Assembly (NCBI GenBank): GCA_958354105.1 | Contig: CATWVA010000001.1 | Location: forward strand, 240,944-304,943 | Reading direction: 5' to 3' | DNA length: 64,000 nucleotides | Source: an uncultured Collinsella sp. | Lineage (GTDB): Bacteria > Actinomycetota > Coriobacteriia > Coriobacteriales > Coriobacteriaceae | In this document: positions 41,154 to 55,971 of the stretch, piece after piece | Position numbering within the stretch: the stretch's first letter is position 1 | How the letters are laid out: every line of letters begins with the position of its first letter | Notes under the pieces: generated by a model | The model's input: only the letters and a program-made list of their open reading frames with translations | The model's database searches: none | What the model was told of the DNA's origin: nothing | Made by a program: the position numbers and the translations under genes

Positions 41154-42230
41154 TTACGAGTAGACGATGGTAAAGGGTACTTCTGTTTCGGTCTCTCCTG
41201 TTGATGTGCACCTCGTTCCCTCAAGGGTTACCGATACAACCTGATCGGCATTGATGAGCCTTGTCGGAACCCAGATGTTCTCTCCGCTATTGCGCGCCAT
41301 CGAAACATAGAAATTGTACGCCCCTGCGTCGTCATCTTCGATAATCTGCTCCGATCCATCCTTGTAGCTGACGGTCAGTTTATGATCAACTGCTTCATAG
41401 CCCAGATCATCGATGTGCGTCTGGATGGAAAACGGGCTGATCTCGAGAGGCGAGTCGTCGGAGCGGAGCTCCTTTGTATCGACGTGCGCTCCGACGTTAA
41501 ACTCTGGCGTCGATACCTCGATCACCTTCGCATCCTCACCTTTGCCCTCCGTCCAACTGATATTCCAGGTGACCGCATGTCGTAAATCTCGATCGCGATT
41601 CCAAGATGCAAAGTACATCGTGCCGTTAATGACCGTGTCGCTTGATGTGTCTTTATCAATGGTGCAGCGTGTATCAGCCCATTCCTCGCCGAAGTTCATG
41701 CTGGGTGTACTGACGCCCCCTTCTTCTTCACCATAGAGAACAAGTTCGCCAAGCTCTGCCGCCGGCTTGTAGTAGTTAACGCCATTCGGATTGGACAATG
41801 TAAACGTCACAGCACCGCAACCGTTCTCGTCGATTGCCATCTCATGAATGTCGAGCGTATAGCCGTTGCCCTCGACGGACAGATTGACCTTCTGGACTGC
41901 ACCCTCCAGGCTTTGGGGCGCGATACCATCACCAAACTCTCTGGTGTAGGTATATTTCGTCCCCGACGAGCCGCCATTTGTCCAGGTAACGGACTCTCCG
42001 TTGCCATGGTTTCCCCAGGCAGAGGCAAAATAACTGGAATTGACAACAGCGTAGGCGACCCCTCCGGTCGCCAGCACTCCGGCAAGACATCCGATTACGG
42101 CAACATACAGAGGCTTCGCGTGACCCTTTCGGCGAAGCGGCTCACCAGCAGCGGCATAAAGAACACGGTCAGCAAGATCGCTATCGGCTTGGACGGACTC
42201 GAAGGCCTGCTTGATTTGGTTGGATTTCAC
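41154..42230 (-). CDS. Membrane-anchored putative anti-sigma factor (DUF4179-like)
   Basis: A 358-aa protein. Residues 1-40 would be the cytoplasmic sigma-binding part. One transmembrane helix follows (PLYVAVIGCLAGVLATGGVA, about 40-62), and the rest is an extracytoplasmic domain rich in beta-strand-forming and acidic residues. The start is GTG 42230 with GGAGG six bases before it, and the 5' end overlaps the sigma gene by 50 nt. This coupling and topology fit an anti-sigma factor that releases its sigma on an envelope signal. I see no protease-site or zinc motif (HxxxCxxC), so it is not a ZAS-type anti-sigma. The family name is tentative. Confidence 0.75.
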   Translation of the reverse strand: MKSNQIKQAFESVQADSDLADRVLYAAAGEPLRRKGHAKPLYVAVIGCLAGVLATGGVAYAVVNSSYFASAWGNHGNGESVTWTNGGSSGTKYTYTREFGDGIAPQSLEGAVQKVNLSVEGNGYTLDIHEMAIDENGCGAVTFTLSNPNGVNYYKPAAELGELVLYGEEEGGVSTPSMNFGEEWADTRCTIDKDTSSDTVINGTMYFASWNRDRDLRHAVTWNISWTEGKGEDAKVIEVSTPEFNVGAHVDTKELRSDDSPLEISPFSIQTHIDDLGYEAVDHKLTVSYKDGSEQIIEDDDAGAYNFYVSMARNSGENIWVPTRLINADQVVSVTLEGTRCTSTGETETEVPFTIVYS

Positions 42231-42699
42231 GGTCGCCCTCCTCTAGGATGAACTTGAGTTTCGATCTGCCGCGAGCTAAACGCGTTCGAACTGTCGCGGC
42301 TGGTACGTGCAGCAACTCGGCAATCTCTGAAGTCGAGAAGCCCAGATAGTAATAGAGCACGATGGGGATACGGAATCGTTCCGGAAGCCGCATGACATCT
42401 GACAGGACGGCCTTGGTCTCATCCTGCGCCGCCGAAAGCGAATCGGCCAGGTCCTCAATATCCTCCACACGCCTCCATGGCTTTCGAAAGAGCGATTTAC
42501 ATTCATTGATCGTGACCCGGATAAGCCAGCGGCGAAGATGTTCCCAACTTTCAAAGTTTCCATCGCTTTTGAGCAACTTAAGAAAGACGTCTTGAGCGAC
42601 ATCGTCGGCGTCGGCGCGATCACGCAGGTACGTCAACGCGATCCGAAACACGACATCCCGGTGATCTTCGACCGCCTGTCTAAAAGCTTGTTCTTCCAT
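42181..42699 (-). CDS. ECF sigma-70 family RNA polymerase sigma factor
   Basis: A 172-aa two-domain sigma factor. Region 2 reads FRIALTYLRDRADADDVAQD followed by VFLKLL. Region 4 reads LPERFRIPIVLYYYLGFSTS, then EIAELLHVPAATVRTRLARG. No sigma-1.1 or region 3 is present. The ATG 42699 is preceded by GGGAGG with 5-nt spacing; a GTG two codons upstream is less likely. It should direct RNA polymerase to promoters like the one found just upstream (42748-42776). The pair is inserted between rpoC and rpsL. Confidence 0.9.
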   Translation of the reverse strand: MEEQAFRQAVEDHRDVVFRIALTYLRDRADADDVAQDVFLKLLKSDGNFESWEHLRRWLIRVTINECKSLFRKPWRRVEDIEDLADSLSAAQDETKAVLSDVMRLPERFRIPIVLYYYLGFSTSEIAELLHVPAATVRTRLARGRSKLKFILEEGDREIQPNQAGLRVRPSR

Positions 42700-42747
42700 A
42701 ATCACCTCCCGGTGACGTTAATGGTTCTCGATGAGGCCCTCACCATG

Positions 42748-42776
42748 GATACGCTCTTGTCGGGCGAAATGTTTCA
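42748..42776 (-). promoter_or_regulatory. ECF-type promoter upstream of the sigma gene
   Basis: On the minus strand TGAAAC (42771-42776), 17 nt, CGTATC (42748-42753). This matches the TGAAAC-N16/17-CGTA form used by SigW-like ECF factors and suggests that the sigma factor activates its own operon. Confidence 0.65.
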
Positions 42777-42790
42777 AATTCAAGCATGAA

Positions 42791-42826
42791 AAACCGACCA
42801 AAATAAACCTGTCCCTTATTGGCAAA
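42791..42826 (-). repeat. Short dispersed hairpin, GGGACAG loop, inverted copy beside element C
   Basis: On the minus strand it reads GCCAATA-AGGGACAGGTTTA-TTTTGGTCGGTTT. The stem is shorter than in the other copies (CCAA/TTGG). It lies 15 nt upstream of the ECF -35 box. Confidence 0.6.
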
Positions 42827-43014
42827 AGGAATCCCCTTCTGTGCGCGGGGGCGGATTCCCGGAACGGGCGGCCCGCTGTTTAAGTTTGCTGCTCTACAGT
42901 TCCGCACGCAAAGGAAAGCACATTAAGTGCTTTCCTTTGCGTGCGGAACTCGCGACAAACTTTAACAGCGGGCCGCCCGTTCCGGGAATCCGACGTGCTC
43001 GTCGGGGCAACGTT
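42823..43014. repeat. Giant hairpin element, copy C
   Basis: A 192-nt unit, direct repeat of copy B with 18 differences by hand alignment. Arms 42852-42888 and 42956-42992 pair at 36 of 37 positions. In this copy the central region itself is also a near-perfect 24-bp stem (AGTTCCGCACGCAAAGG... with its complement) around ATTAA. It lies between the sigma promoter and the rpoC terminator. Confidence 0.9.
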
Positions 43015-43024
43015 CCTCACCAAA

Positions 43025-43058
43025 AAAGACCCGCTCCCCTGTTGGGAAGCGGGTCTTT
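43025..43058 (-). terminator. Terminator of the rpoB-rpoC operon
   Basis: AAAGACCCGCTCCC pairs with GGGAAGCGGGTCTTT (one bulged A), with a TTTTTT run on the minus strand. It lies 27 nt after the rpoC stop. Confidence 0.9.
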
Positions 43059-43084
43059 GGAAGGGCGGTTAACGTACTAGGAAA

Positions 43085-51061
<7,977 letters not shown>

Positions 51062-51134
51062 CAGGTTTTTCCTCCTTCACGGAAATGCTCGGTGGGTTGG
51101 CGAGGCATAGCTTCGCCAGTTATCGCAACCTAAT

Positions 51135-51162
51135 AGTTTATCAGGTACCGACCGTTGGGCAA
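51135..51162 (-). promoter_or_regulatory. Candidate rpoB promoter
   Basis: On the minus strand TTGCCC (51157-51162), a 16-nt spacer and TAAACT (51135-51140), about 75 nt before the GTG start. A CTGTTCA/TGAACAG dyad at 51247-51271 lies further upstream and could be an operator or the remainder of a terminator. Confidence 0.45.
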
Positions 51163-51294
51163 GAAAAGCCTTGACGCGATTGAGTTTTTGGAGTAGCAAA
51201 GTTTTTCGACAGAAAACACGCAGGTAGATGTATGTATATCGAACATCTGTTCATATATTTTCTGTGAACAGAGGGCCAGCAATCGCAGCTCTTA

Positions 51295-51328
51295 TAAAAA
51301 ACGGGCGCGAACCGAGGTCCACGCCCGT
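51295..51328 (-). terminator. Terminator after galU
   Basis: ACGGGCG (51301-51307) pairs with CGCCCGT (51322-51328), followed by a TTTTTTATAAG run on the minus strand. It separates galU from rpoB. Confidence 0.85.
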
Positions 51329-51348
51329 AAATGTCGGTGCCCGAAGGC

Positions 51349-52257
51349 TTACTTGCGCATCAATCCGCCGCGCTCGTCGATGGCGTCCCAGAAGGCATCG
51401 GCAAAGCGGGGGTCGTTTGCAGCCATGAGGGCGTTAGTGGCCATCCAACCAGAGGGAGTGCCAGTGTCGTAGCCCGACAGCGGGTCGATGACGACGGCGT
51501 ACATGGCCTCGCGGTCGAGCGAACGGGCCATGGCGTCGGTGAGCTGGATCTCGCCGCCCTTGCCGGCCTGCTGATCTGCCAGCAAGTCCATGACCAGCGG
51601 GCTCAGCAGGTAGCGACCGACGATGTACAGGTTGGACGGAGCCGCCTCGGGAGCGGGCTTCTCGACCAGACCGCCGATGCGCCAGACAGCGCCCGGCTCG
51701 GCATCGGCAACGCCCTCGGCGCCCTCGAGCGAACCGACGCGCTCGCCGGCGATAACGCCGTAGCGGCTGACTTCCTCGGGCGAGCAAGCAGCGACGGCGA
51801 TAACCGAAGCGCCACCGTGCTCCTTGGAAACGGCGAGCATCTTGTCGCAGATATCGCGGTTAGGCACAACGTAGTCGCCCAGAAGAACCAGGAAGTTCTC
51901 CCCTGCCACGGCGTCGGCAGCAGAGCGAATAGCATGGCCGAGGCCCTTGGGCTCGTACTGATAACGGAAGTCGACCGGCATACCGCCAGCGTGGGCGACG
52001 GCATCGGCATAGGCGTTCTTGCCGCGCTCGCGCAGCAGGTTCTCGAGCGAGCGATCAGGCTGGAAGTAGTTCAGTAGCTCGGGCTTACCGGGAGAAGTAA
52101 CGATGATGGCATCGTCGACCTCCTCGGGCTCGAGCGCCTCCTCGACGACGTACTGAATGACGGGCTTGTCGAGCACCGGCAGCATCTCTTTGGGCGTGCA
52201 CTTGGTGCCAGGCAGAAAACGCGTGCCAAGACCGGCGGCGGGGATGATTGCCTTCAT
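51349..52257 (-). CDS. galU: UTP--glucose-1-phosphate uridylyltransferase
   Basis: A 302-aa nucleotidyltransferase that makes UDP-glucose. MKAIIPAAGLGTRFLPGTKC then TPKEMLPVLDKPVIQYVVEE is the family N-terminus. The Gly-rich loop and LVLLGDYVV-like FLVLLGDYVVPN are present. The ATG 52257 is chosen over the longer frame because it starts the conserved loop. Its place between rplJL and rpoBC interrupts the usual rplJ-rplL-rpoB-rpoC order. Confidence 0.95.
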   Translation of the reverse strand: MKAIIPAAGLGTRFLPGTKCTPKEMLPVLDKPVIQYVVEEALEPEEVDDAIIVTSPGKPELLNYFQPDRSLENLLRERGKNAYADAVAHAGGMPVDFRYQYEPKGLGHAIRSAADAVAGENFLVLLGDYVVPNRDICDKMLAVSKEHGGASVIAVAACSPEEVSRYGVIAGERVGSLEGAEGVADAEPGAVWRIGGLVEKPAPEAAPSNLYIVGRYLLSPLVMDLLADQQAGKGGEIQLTDAMARSLDREAMYAVVIDPLSGYDTGTPSGWMATNALMAANDPRFADAFWDAIDERGGLMRK

Positions 52258-52353
52258 GTTATTCAAAGATCCTTTCGCAGGCGCAAAAGCGCCCCATGCG
52301 TGCGGCACACAGCCGCAGACCAAATTGCGATACTCAAGCATCTTACCGCTGGA

Positions 52354-52381
52354 ACTATATGTCGCTACAAGGCAGAGACAA
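52354..52381 (-). promoter_or_regulatory. Candidate galU promoter
   Basis: On the minus strand TTGTCT (52376-52381), 16 nt, TATAGT (52354-52359). The 314-nt gap 52258-52571 otherwise contains only the rplL terminator; no gene is seen. Confidence 0.45.
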
Positions 52382-52510
52382 TTCTTCAGCAGGTCAACGC
52401 AAATTATTGCTCGAATGGTGCAATTTTATTGCCCAACGGCAGGGCACCCGATACGACCCAAATCACAGAACATGGCAGTTTGAGCAACCGATGCCGAGGG
52501 ACCGATAAAC

Positions 52511-52544
52511 AAAAAAGACGGGGCTCGCAATGCGAACCCCGTCT
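52511..52544 (-). terminator. Terminator of the rplJ-rplL operon
   Basis: AGACGGGGCTCGCA (52516-52529) pairs with TGCGAACCCCGTCT (52531-52544); the single mismatch is G-U in the minus-strand RNA. A TTTTTT run follows. Confidence 0.9.
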
Positions 52545-52571
52545 GCAAAGGAATCTGGCGAGAAAGCCTGA

Positions 52572-52949
52572 TTACTTGAGGGTGACAGCAGCGCCAGCAG
52601 CCTCGAGCTTCTCCTTGGCAGCCTCGGCGTCCTCCTTCTTGGCACCCTCGAGAACAGCCTTGGGAGCGCCCTCGACGACCTCCTTGGCCTCCTTCAGGCC
52701 AAGGTTGGTGAGCTCACGGACGGCCTTGATGACCTGGATCTTGTTGTCGCCGAAGCCCTCGAGCACGACGTCAAACTCGGTCTTCTCCTCGGCCTCAGCA
52801 GCGCCAGCAGCGGGAGCGGCGACAACAGCAGCAGGAGCAGCGGCGGAAACGCCGAAGGTGTCCTCGATAGCCTTGACGAGCTCGGAAGCCTCGAGAAGGG
52901 TCATTTCCTTAAGAGCATCGATGATCTCATCGGTGGTAAGCTTAGCCAT
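52572..52949 (-). CDS. rplL: 50S ribosomal protein L7/L12
   Basis: A 125-aa stalk protein that recruits translation GTPases. It has an N-terminal dimer domain (MAKLTTDEIIDALKEMTLLE), an Ala-rich hinge (AAAPAAVVAAPAAGAAEAEE) and the C-terminal domain with NLGLKEAKEVVEGAPKAV. The ATG 52949 gives the standard length. It follows rplJ by 102 nt. Confidence 0.97.
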   Translation of the reverse strand: MAKLTTDEIIDALKEMTLLEASELVKAIEDTFGVSAAAPAAVVAAPAAGAAEAEEKTEFDVVLEGFGDNKIQVIKAVRELTNLGLKEAKEVVEGAPKAVLEGAKKEDAEAAKEKLEAAGAAVTLK

Positions 52950-53051
52950 TTCTAAGTCCTTTCGGTTTCCGTGCGGATGCACGGAGATCAGTTAAAACAC
53001 GGCGCGAATGCGCCAGGGGTGCGGCGTTGCCGCCGCGGGTGAAAACAGCAA

Positions 53052-53573
53052 CTAGGCTGCCTTCTGCTCGGAGACCTGCTGGATCGAACGAGCGAGACCA
53101 GAGGAAACGCCGTTGACGCAGACAGCGATGTCGCGAGCGAAACCGGAGATGAGACCGGCGATCTGGCCGAGAAGCTGATCCTTGGTGGGCAGCTCGGCGA
53201 TAGCCTTAACATCATCAGCGGAAACGGCCTTGCCGTCGGAGATACCGCCCTTGATCTCAAGGACGCCCTTGGACTTAGCAGAGAAGTCCTTAAGGGCCTT
53301 AGCGGCCTCGACCGGCTCGGTCTCGTAGAACACATAAGCGACGGGGCCGGCGAGGATCTCGTCGATCTCGGGCTGCTCCTGGTTCTTGAGAGCGATCTTG
53401 ACCAGGTTGTTCTTGTAGACCTTCATCTCGGCGCCGCACTCGCGAAGCTGATGACGCAGCTCCTGAGCCTGCTTAACCGTCAGACCGTTGTAGTTGACGA
53501 CGAACAGACCGGCGTTCTCGGCGATACGGGACTCGATCTCTGCAACCTTGTCGATTTTGTACTGCTGGGGCAT
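53052..53573 (-). CDS. rplJ: 50S ribosomal protein L10
   Basis: A 173-aa stalk base. LFVVNYNGLTVKQAQELRHQ and KVYKNNLVKIAL mark the N-terminal rRNA-binding domain, and the C-terminal helix for L12 dimers follows. In other bacteria L10-L12 represses its own mRNA leader; here the leader contains an attenuator-like hairpin (53648-53675). Confidence 0.97.
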   Translation of the reverse strand: MPQQYKIDKVAEIESRIAENAGLFVVNYNGLTVKQAQELRHQLRECGAEMKVYKNNLVKIALKNQEQPEIDEILAGPVAYVFYETEPVEAAKALKDFSAKSKGVLEIKGGISDGKAVSADDVKAIAELPTKDQLLGQIAGLISGFARDIAVCVNGVSSGLARSIQQVSEQKAA

Positions 53574-53636
53574 GAATTACACCTCCTCGAATTCTTTCCG
53601 GGCACGGTCCGCCACAAGGACGTGACGGGGGCATGT

Positions 53637-53675
53637 CCAAAAAGAAAGCCCCCGCGCTGCATGAGCGACGGGGGC
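53637..53675 (-). terminator. Attenuator-like terminator in the rplJ leader
   Basis: GCCCCCG (53648-53654) pairs with CGGGGGC (53669-53675), with inner CGC/GCG pairing, and TTTCTTTTT follows on the minus strand. It lies between the promoter at 53790-53818 and the rplJ start, about 75 nt before the ATG, so read-through must be regulated. Confidence 0.75.
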
Positions 53676-53789
53676 GAGAAGACATATCTACTCGACCACC
53701 TCGGCTGGCGGGATATCCCATTAAGCTCGCGGGCGATGCCCGTTTGCACCGGCTGTCTCTGGCAGCGGATTCGTGCGTGAACTGAAAGT

Positions 53790-53818
53790 ATTATGGCGGG
53801 GACCCCGGCGTCGGTCAA
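53790..53818 (-). promoter_or_regulatory. Promoter of the rplJ-rplL operon
   Basis: On the minus strand TTGACC (53813-53818), 17 nt, CATAAT (53790-53795). The -35 overlaps the outer arm of giant hairpin D, which begins at 53816. Confidence 0.7.
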
Positions 53819-54019
53819 CGGGAAACCGGGCTGCACACAATTCCACCATCCGGCCGCGCCGCCGAAGGCCAGGCGCAAGGTTTTCGCTCGGTCAGGTCCT
53901 GGGCTCGCACGAAGAGCACATTAAGTGCTCTTCGGCTCGTGCGGAATCTACGAAAACCTTGCGCCTGGCCTTCGGCGGCGCGGCCTGCGGTGACTTTGGG
54001 GCAGCCCGGTTTCCCGTTG
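53816..54019. repeat. Giant hairpin element, copy D
   Basis: Inner arms 53852-53886 and 53951-53985 pair perfectly over 35 bp. An outer 19-bp stem, 53816-53834 with 54001-54019, is also perfect; the two stems are separated by unpaired stretches of 17 and 15 nt. The 64-nt centre (53887-53950) shares GTCCTG, AGCACATTAAGTGCT and CGTGCGGAA with the other copies but is more diverged. It lies between an aminotransferase gene and the rplJ promoter. Confidence 0.9.
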
Positions 54020-54078
54020 GCCGGCACCCCCACTCATAAGCCTTAAGTCGGTGGGCTGATATGTTGCGTCCCTGATGG

Positions 54079-55215
54079 CTACAAGGTTGAAAGGAAGGTG
54101 GACAGGCGGCGGAGGCCTTCGTCCAGGTCTTTATCGGAAACGCAATAGCTGAGGCGGACGTGGCCTTCGGTTCCGAAGCAGTTTCCGGGAACTAGGGCAA
54201 CGTTGGCCTCTTTGATGGCTTTGATGCAGAAGTCTTCGCTGGTTAGGCCGAACTTTTTGATGCTCGGGAAAGTGTAGAAGGCTCCTGCGGGCTCTACTAC
54301 GTCGAGGCCCATGGCGTTTAAGGCTGCGAGTACGCGTTCGCGGCGGGCTCGGTAGACTTTGAGCATGGGGGTTGGGTCAACGGTCAGGGCTCGGGCTGCG
54401 GCGTCCATTTCGAAGGAGACAGCACTCGATACTAAGTATTGGTGAGCCTTTGCGATCTCAGCGATGACGGGGGCTGCGGCTGCGAGCCAACCCAAGCGCC
54501 AGCCGGTCATGGCCCAGGGCTTGGAGAAGCTCTCGATGACCACCGTCTGGTCGCGCAGCTCCGGATGGCGCTGGGCAAAGCGCTCGTAGCCATCCACATA
54601 GACCAGACGGTTGTATACGTCGTCGCAGACTACGTAGATGCCCGCCTGCTCTGCCACGCGCGCCACGGCGTCGAGCGACGCCGTGTTGAGGATGCAGCCC
54701 GTAGGATTGTTGGGCGAGCAGATAACGATGGCCTTGGTCGCCGGGGTCACACAGGCGCGAAGCGCATCCTCGTCAATCTGAAATTGCGCAGGCTCCGTAT
54801 CCAAAAAGACCGCTTTGGCGTGATTGGCTACGACGATGCTCTCGTACAGGCCAAAGGCCGGCGTGGGAATAATGACCTCGTCGCCGGGGTTGAGCATAGC
54901 CATGAATGTTGCCGACAGGGCCTCGGTCGCGCCGTCGGTCAGGATGACCTCGTCGGCCGAAAACATAAGGCCCGCGTCCCCCATGTAGGCAGATAACGCC
55001 TCGCGCAGGGCGGGGCGACCGTTATTGGGCGGATAGTGCGTGTCACCGCGGTCCAGTGCGGCGGTCACCTCGGCACTAATCACATCGGGCGTGGGAAAAT
55101 CGGGCTCGCCAAGCGCAAGCGCGATGCATCCAGGGTGCTGAGCGGCGAGTGCGTTAATCCGACGGATGCCGGAGGGCTTGAGCGTGGCAAGCGAGGTATT
55201 CATGGGCAGACGCAT
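54079..55215 (-). CDS. Class I/II pyridoxal-phosphate aminotransferase
   Basis: A 378-aa aspartate-aminotransferase-like enzyme. The PLP Lys is in VIESFSKPWAMTGWRLGW, the Asn in CSPNNPTGCIL and the C-terminal Arg in GHVRLSYCVS. The start ATG 55215 follows AAAGGA. The sequence resembles the PatA/AspB group that transaminates aromatic or aspartate-like amino acids; the exact donor is not predictable. No clear terminator follows before hairpin D. Confidence 0.88.
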   Translation of the reverse strand: MRLPMNTSLATLKPSGIRRINALAAQHPGCIALALGEPDFPTPDVISAEVTAALDRGDTHYPPNNGRPALREALSAYMGDAGLMFSADEVILTDGATEALSATFMAMLNPGDEVIIPTPAFGLYESIVVANHAKAVFLDTEPAQFQIDEDALRACVTPATKAIVICSPNNPTGCILNTASLDAVARVAEQAGIYVVCDDVYNRLVYVDGYERFAQRHPELRDQTVVIESFSKPWAMTGWRLGWLAAAAPVIAEIAKAHQYLVSSAVSFEMDAAARALTVDPTPMLKVYRARRERVLAALNAMGLDVVEPAGAFYTFPSIKKFGLTSEDFCIKAIKEANVALVPGNCFGTEGHVRLSYCVSDKDLDEGLRRLSTFLSTL

Positions 55216-55307
55216 GGCGTTCCTTTCGTAAGGGTTGCACTAGGATAGCGCGCCCAGCGCCACCAGACGGTGTAACCTAAACGGAAACGAGCCGGAAAGG
55301 AGATGGC

Positions 55308-55970
55308 ATGGAGACGACCGCGCGCGGCGATGTACCAAAAACACTGCACACCATTGCGTATATCAGTATTCCCAAGAGCGCCGATCTTGATTTTTTGCTC
55401 TGGGACCTGCAGGATGCCATCGCCGCCTATGCTCAACTTTCCGGCACCGCACTCCCCCGCCCGGTCGACTTGAAGGCAAATGACGCCGGCAGCGTTGCCG
55501 ATGGCATCGTGCTGGCCATTGAAGATGTGGCTGACGATGAGACGTTGACAGCTATCGAGCAGACGCTTGAGCGCTTTGGCGGTACGGGAACGCGCGTCTA
55601 TGCCGCGATTCGAGCCGCACAAGAGGGCACTGAGCAGGCGCGTGGGGCCGCCGTTCGCCTGCACAAGGCATGTGAGCGCCATGACCAATTGTGGTGTGGC
55701 GGCGTTGCCATCTGCGCCGGCAGCGGCATTGCGGCGCTTCGTCGCTCCCCGCGCATGGGACTCTTGCGGCGACCGTTTTCGGAAGCGATGGATAAGCTTG
55801 TGGGTGCCGTGCGCATGGGCTGCTCAGTTGAGCACGCCCAGCTGCTCGGCGGCGGCGATGCCGGTAGCGTCAACGCCGACGGCATGGTGCGTGTCGAGCC
55901 CGCGCTGCCCGCGCCGATCTGGCACGCCATCATCAAACGCCTCGGCGCCCATGCTCAATCAAATATCTAA
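55308..55970 (+). CDS. Unknown protein, possibly flavodoxin-fold
   Basis: A 220-aa soluble protein with a strong ribosome site (AAAGGAGATGGC before ATG). The N-terminal half (residues 12-110) is alpha/beta in character. The C-terminal half has GGVAICAGSGIAALRRSPRM followed by GLLRRPFSEAMDKL, a pattern I loosely associate with NAD(P)H/flavodoxin-like oxidoreductases, though without a confident match. It is divergent from the aminotransferase and convergent with the glycosylase gene, whose stop is 1 nt away. Confidence 0.6.
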   Translation: METTARGDVPKTLHTIAYISIPKSADLDFLLWDLQDAIAAYAQLSGTALPRPVDLKANDAGSVADGIVLAIEDVADDETLTAIEQTLERFGGTGTRVYAAIRAAQEGTEQARGAAVRLHKACERHDQLWCGGVAICAGSGIAALRRSPRMGLLRRPFSEAMDKLVGAVRMGCSVEHAQLLGGGDAGSVNADGMVRVEPALPAPIWHAIIKRLGAHAQSNI

Positions 55971-55971
55971 A

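Noticed and set aside
40648..43014. Composite transposon carrying the sigma factor
   Set aside because: The flanking repeats encode no transposase and no target duplication is visible; I keep only the weaker claim of a recombination cassette.
52258..52510. Small open frames in the galU-rplL gap
   Set aside because: They lack ribosome sites and family similarity and cover the likely galU promoter and the rplL terminator.
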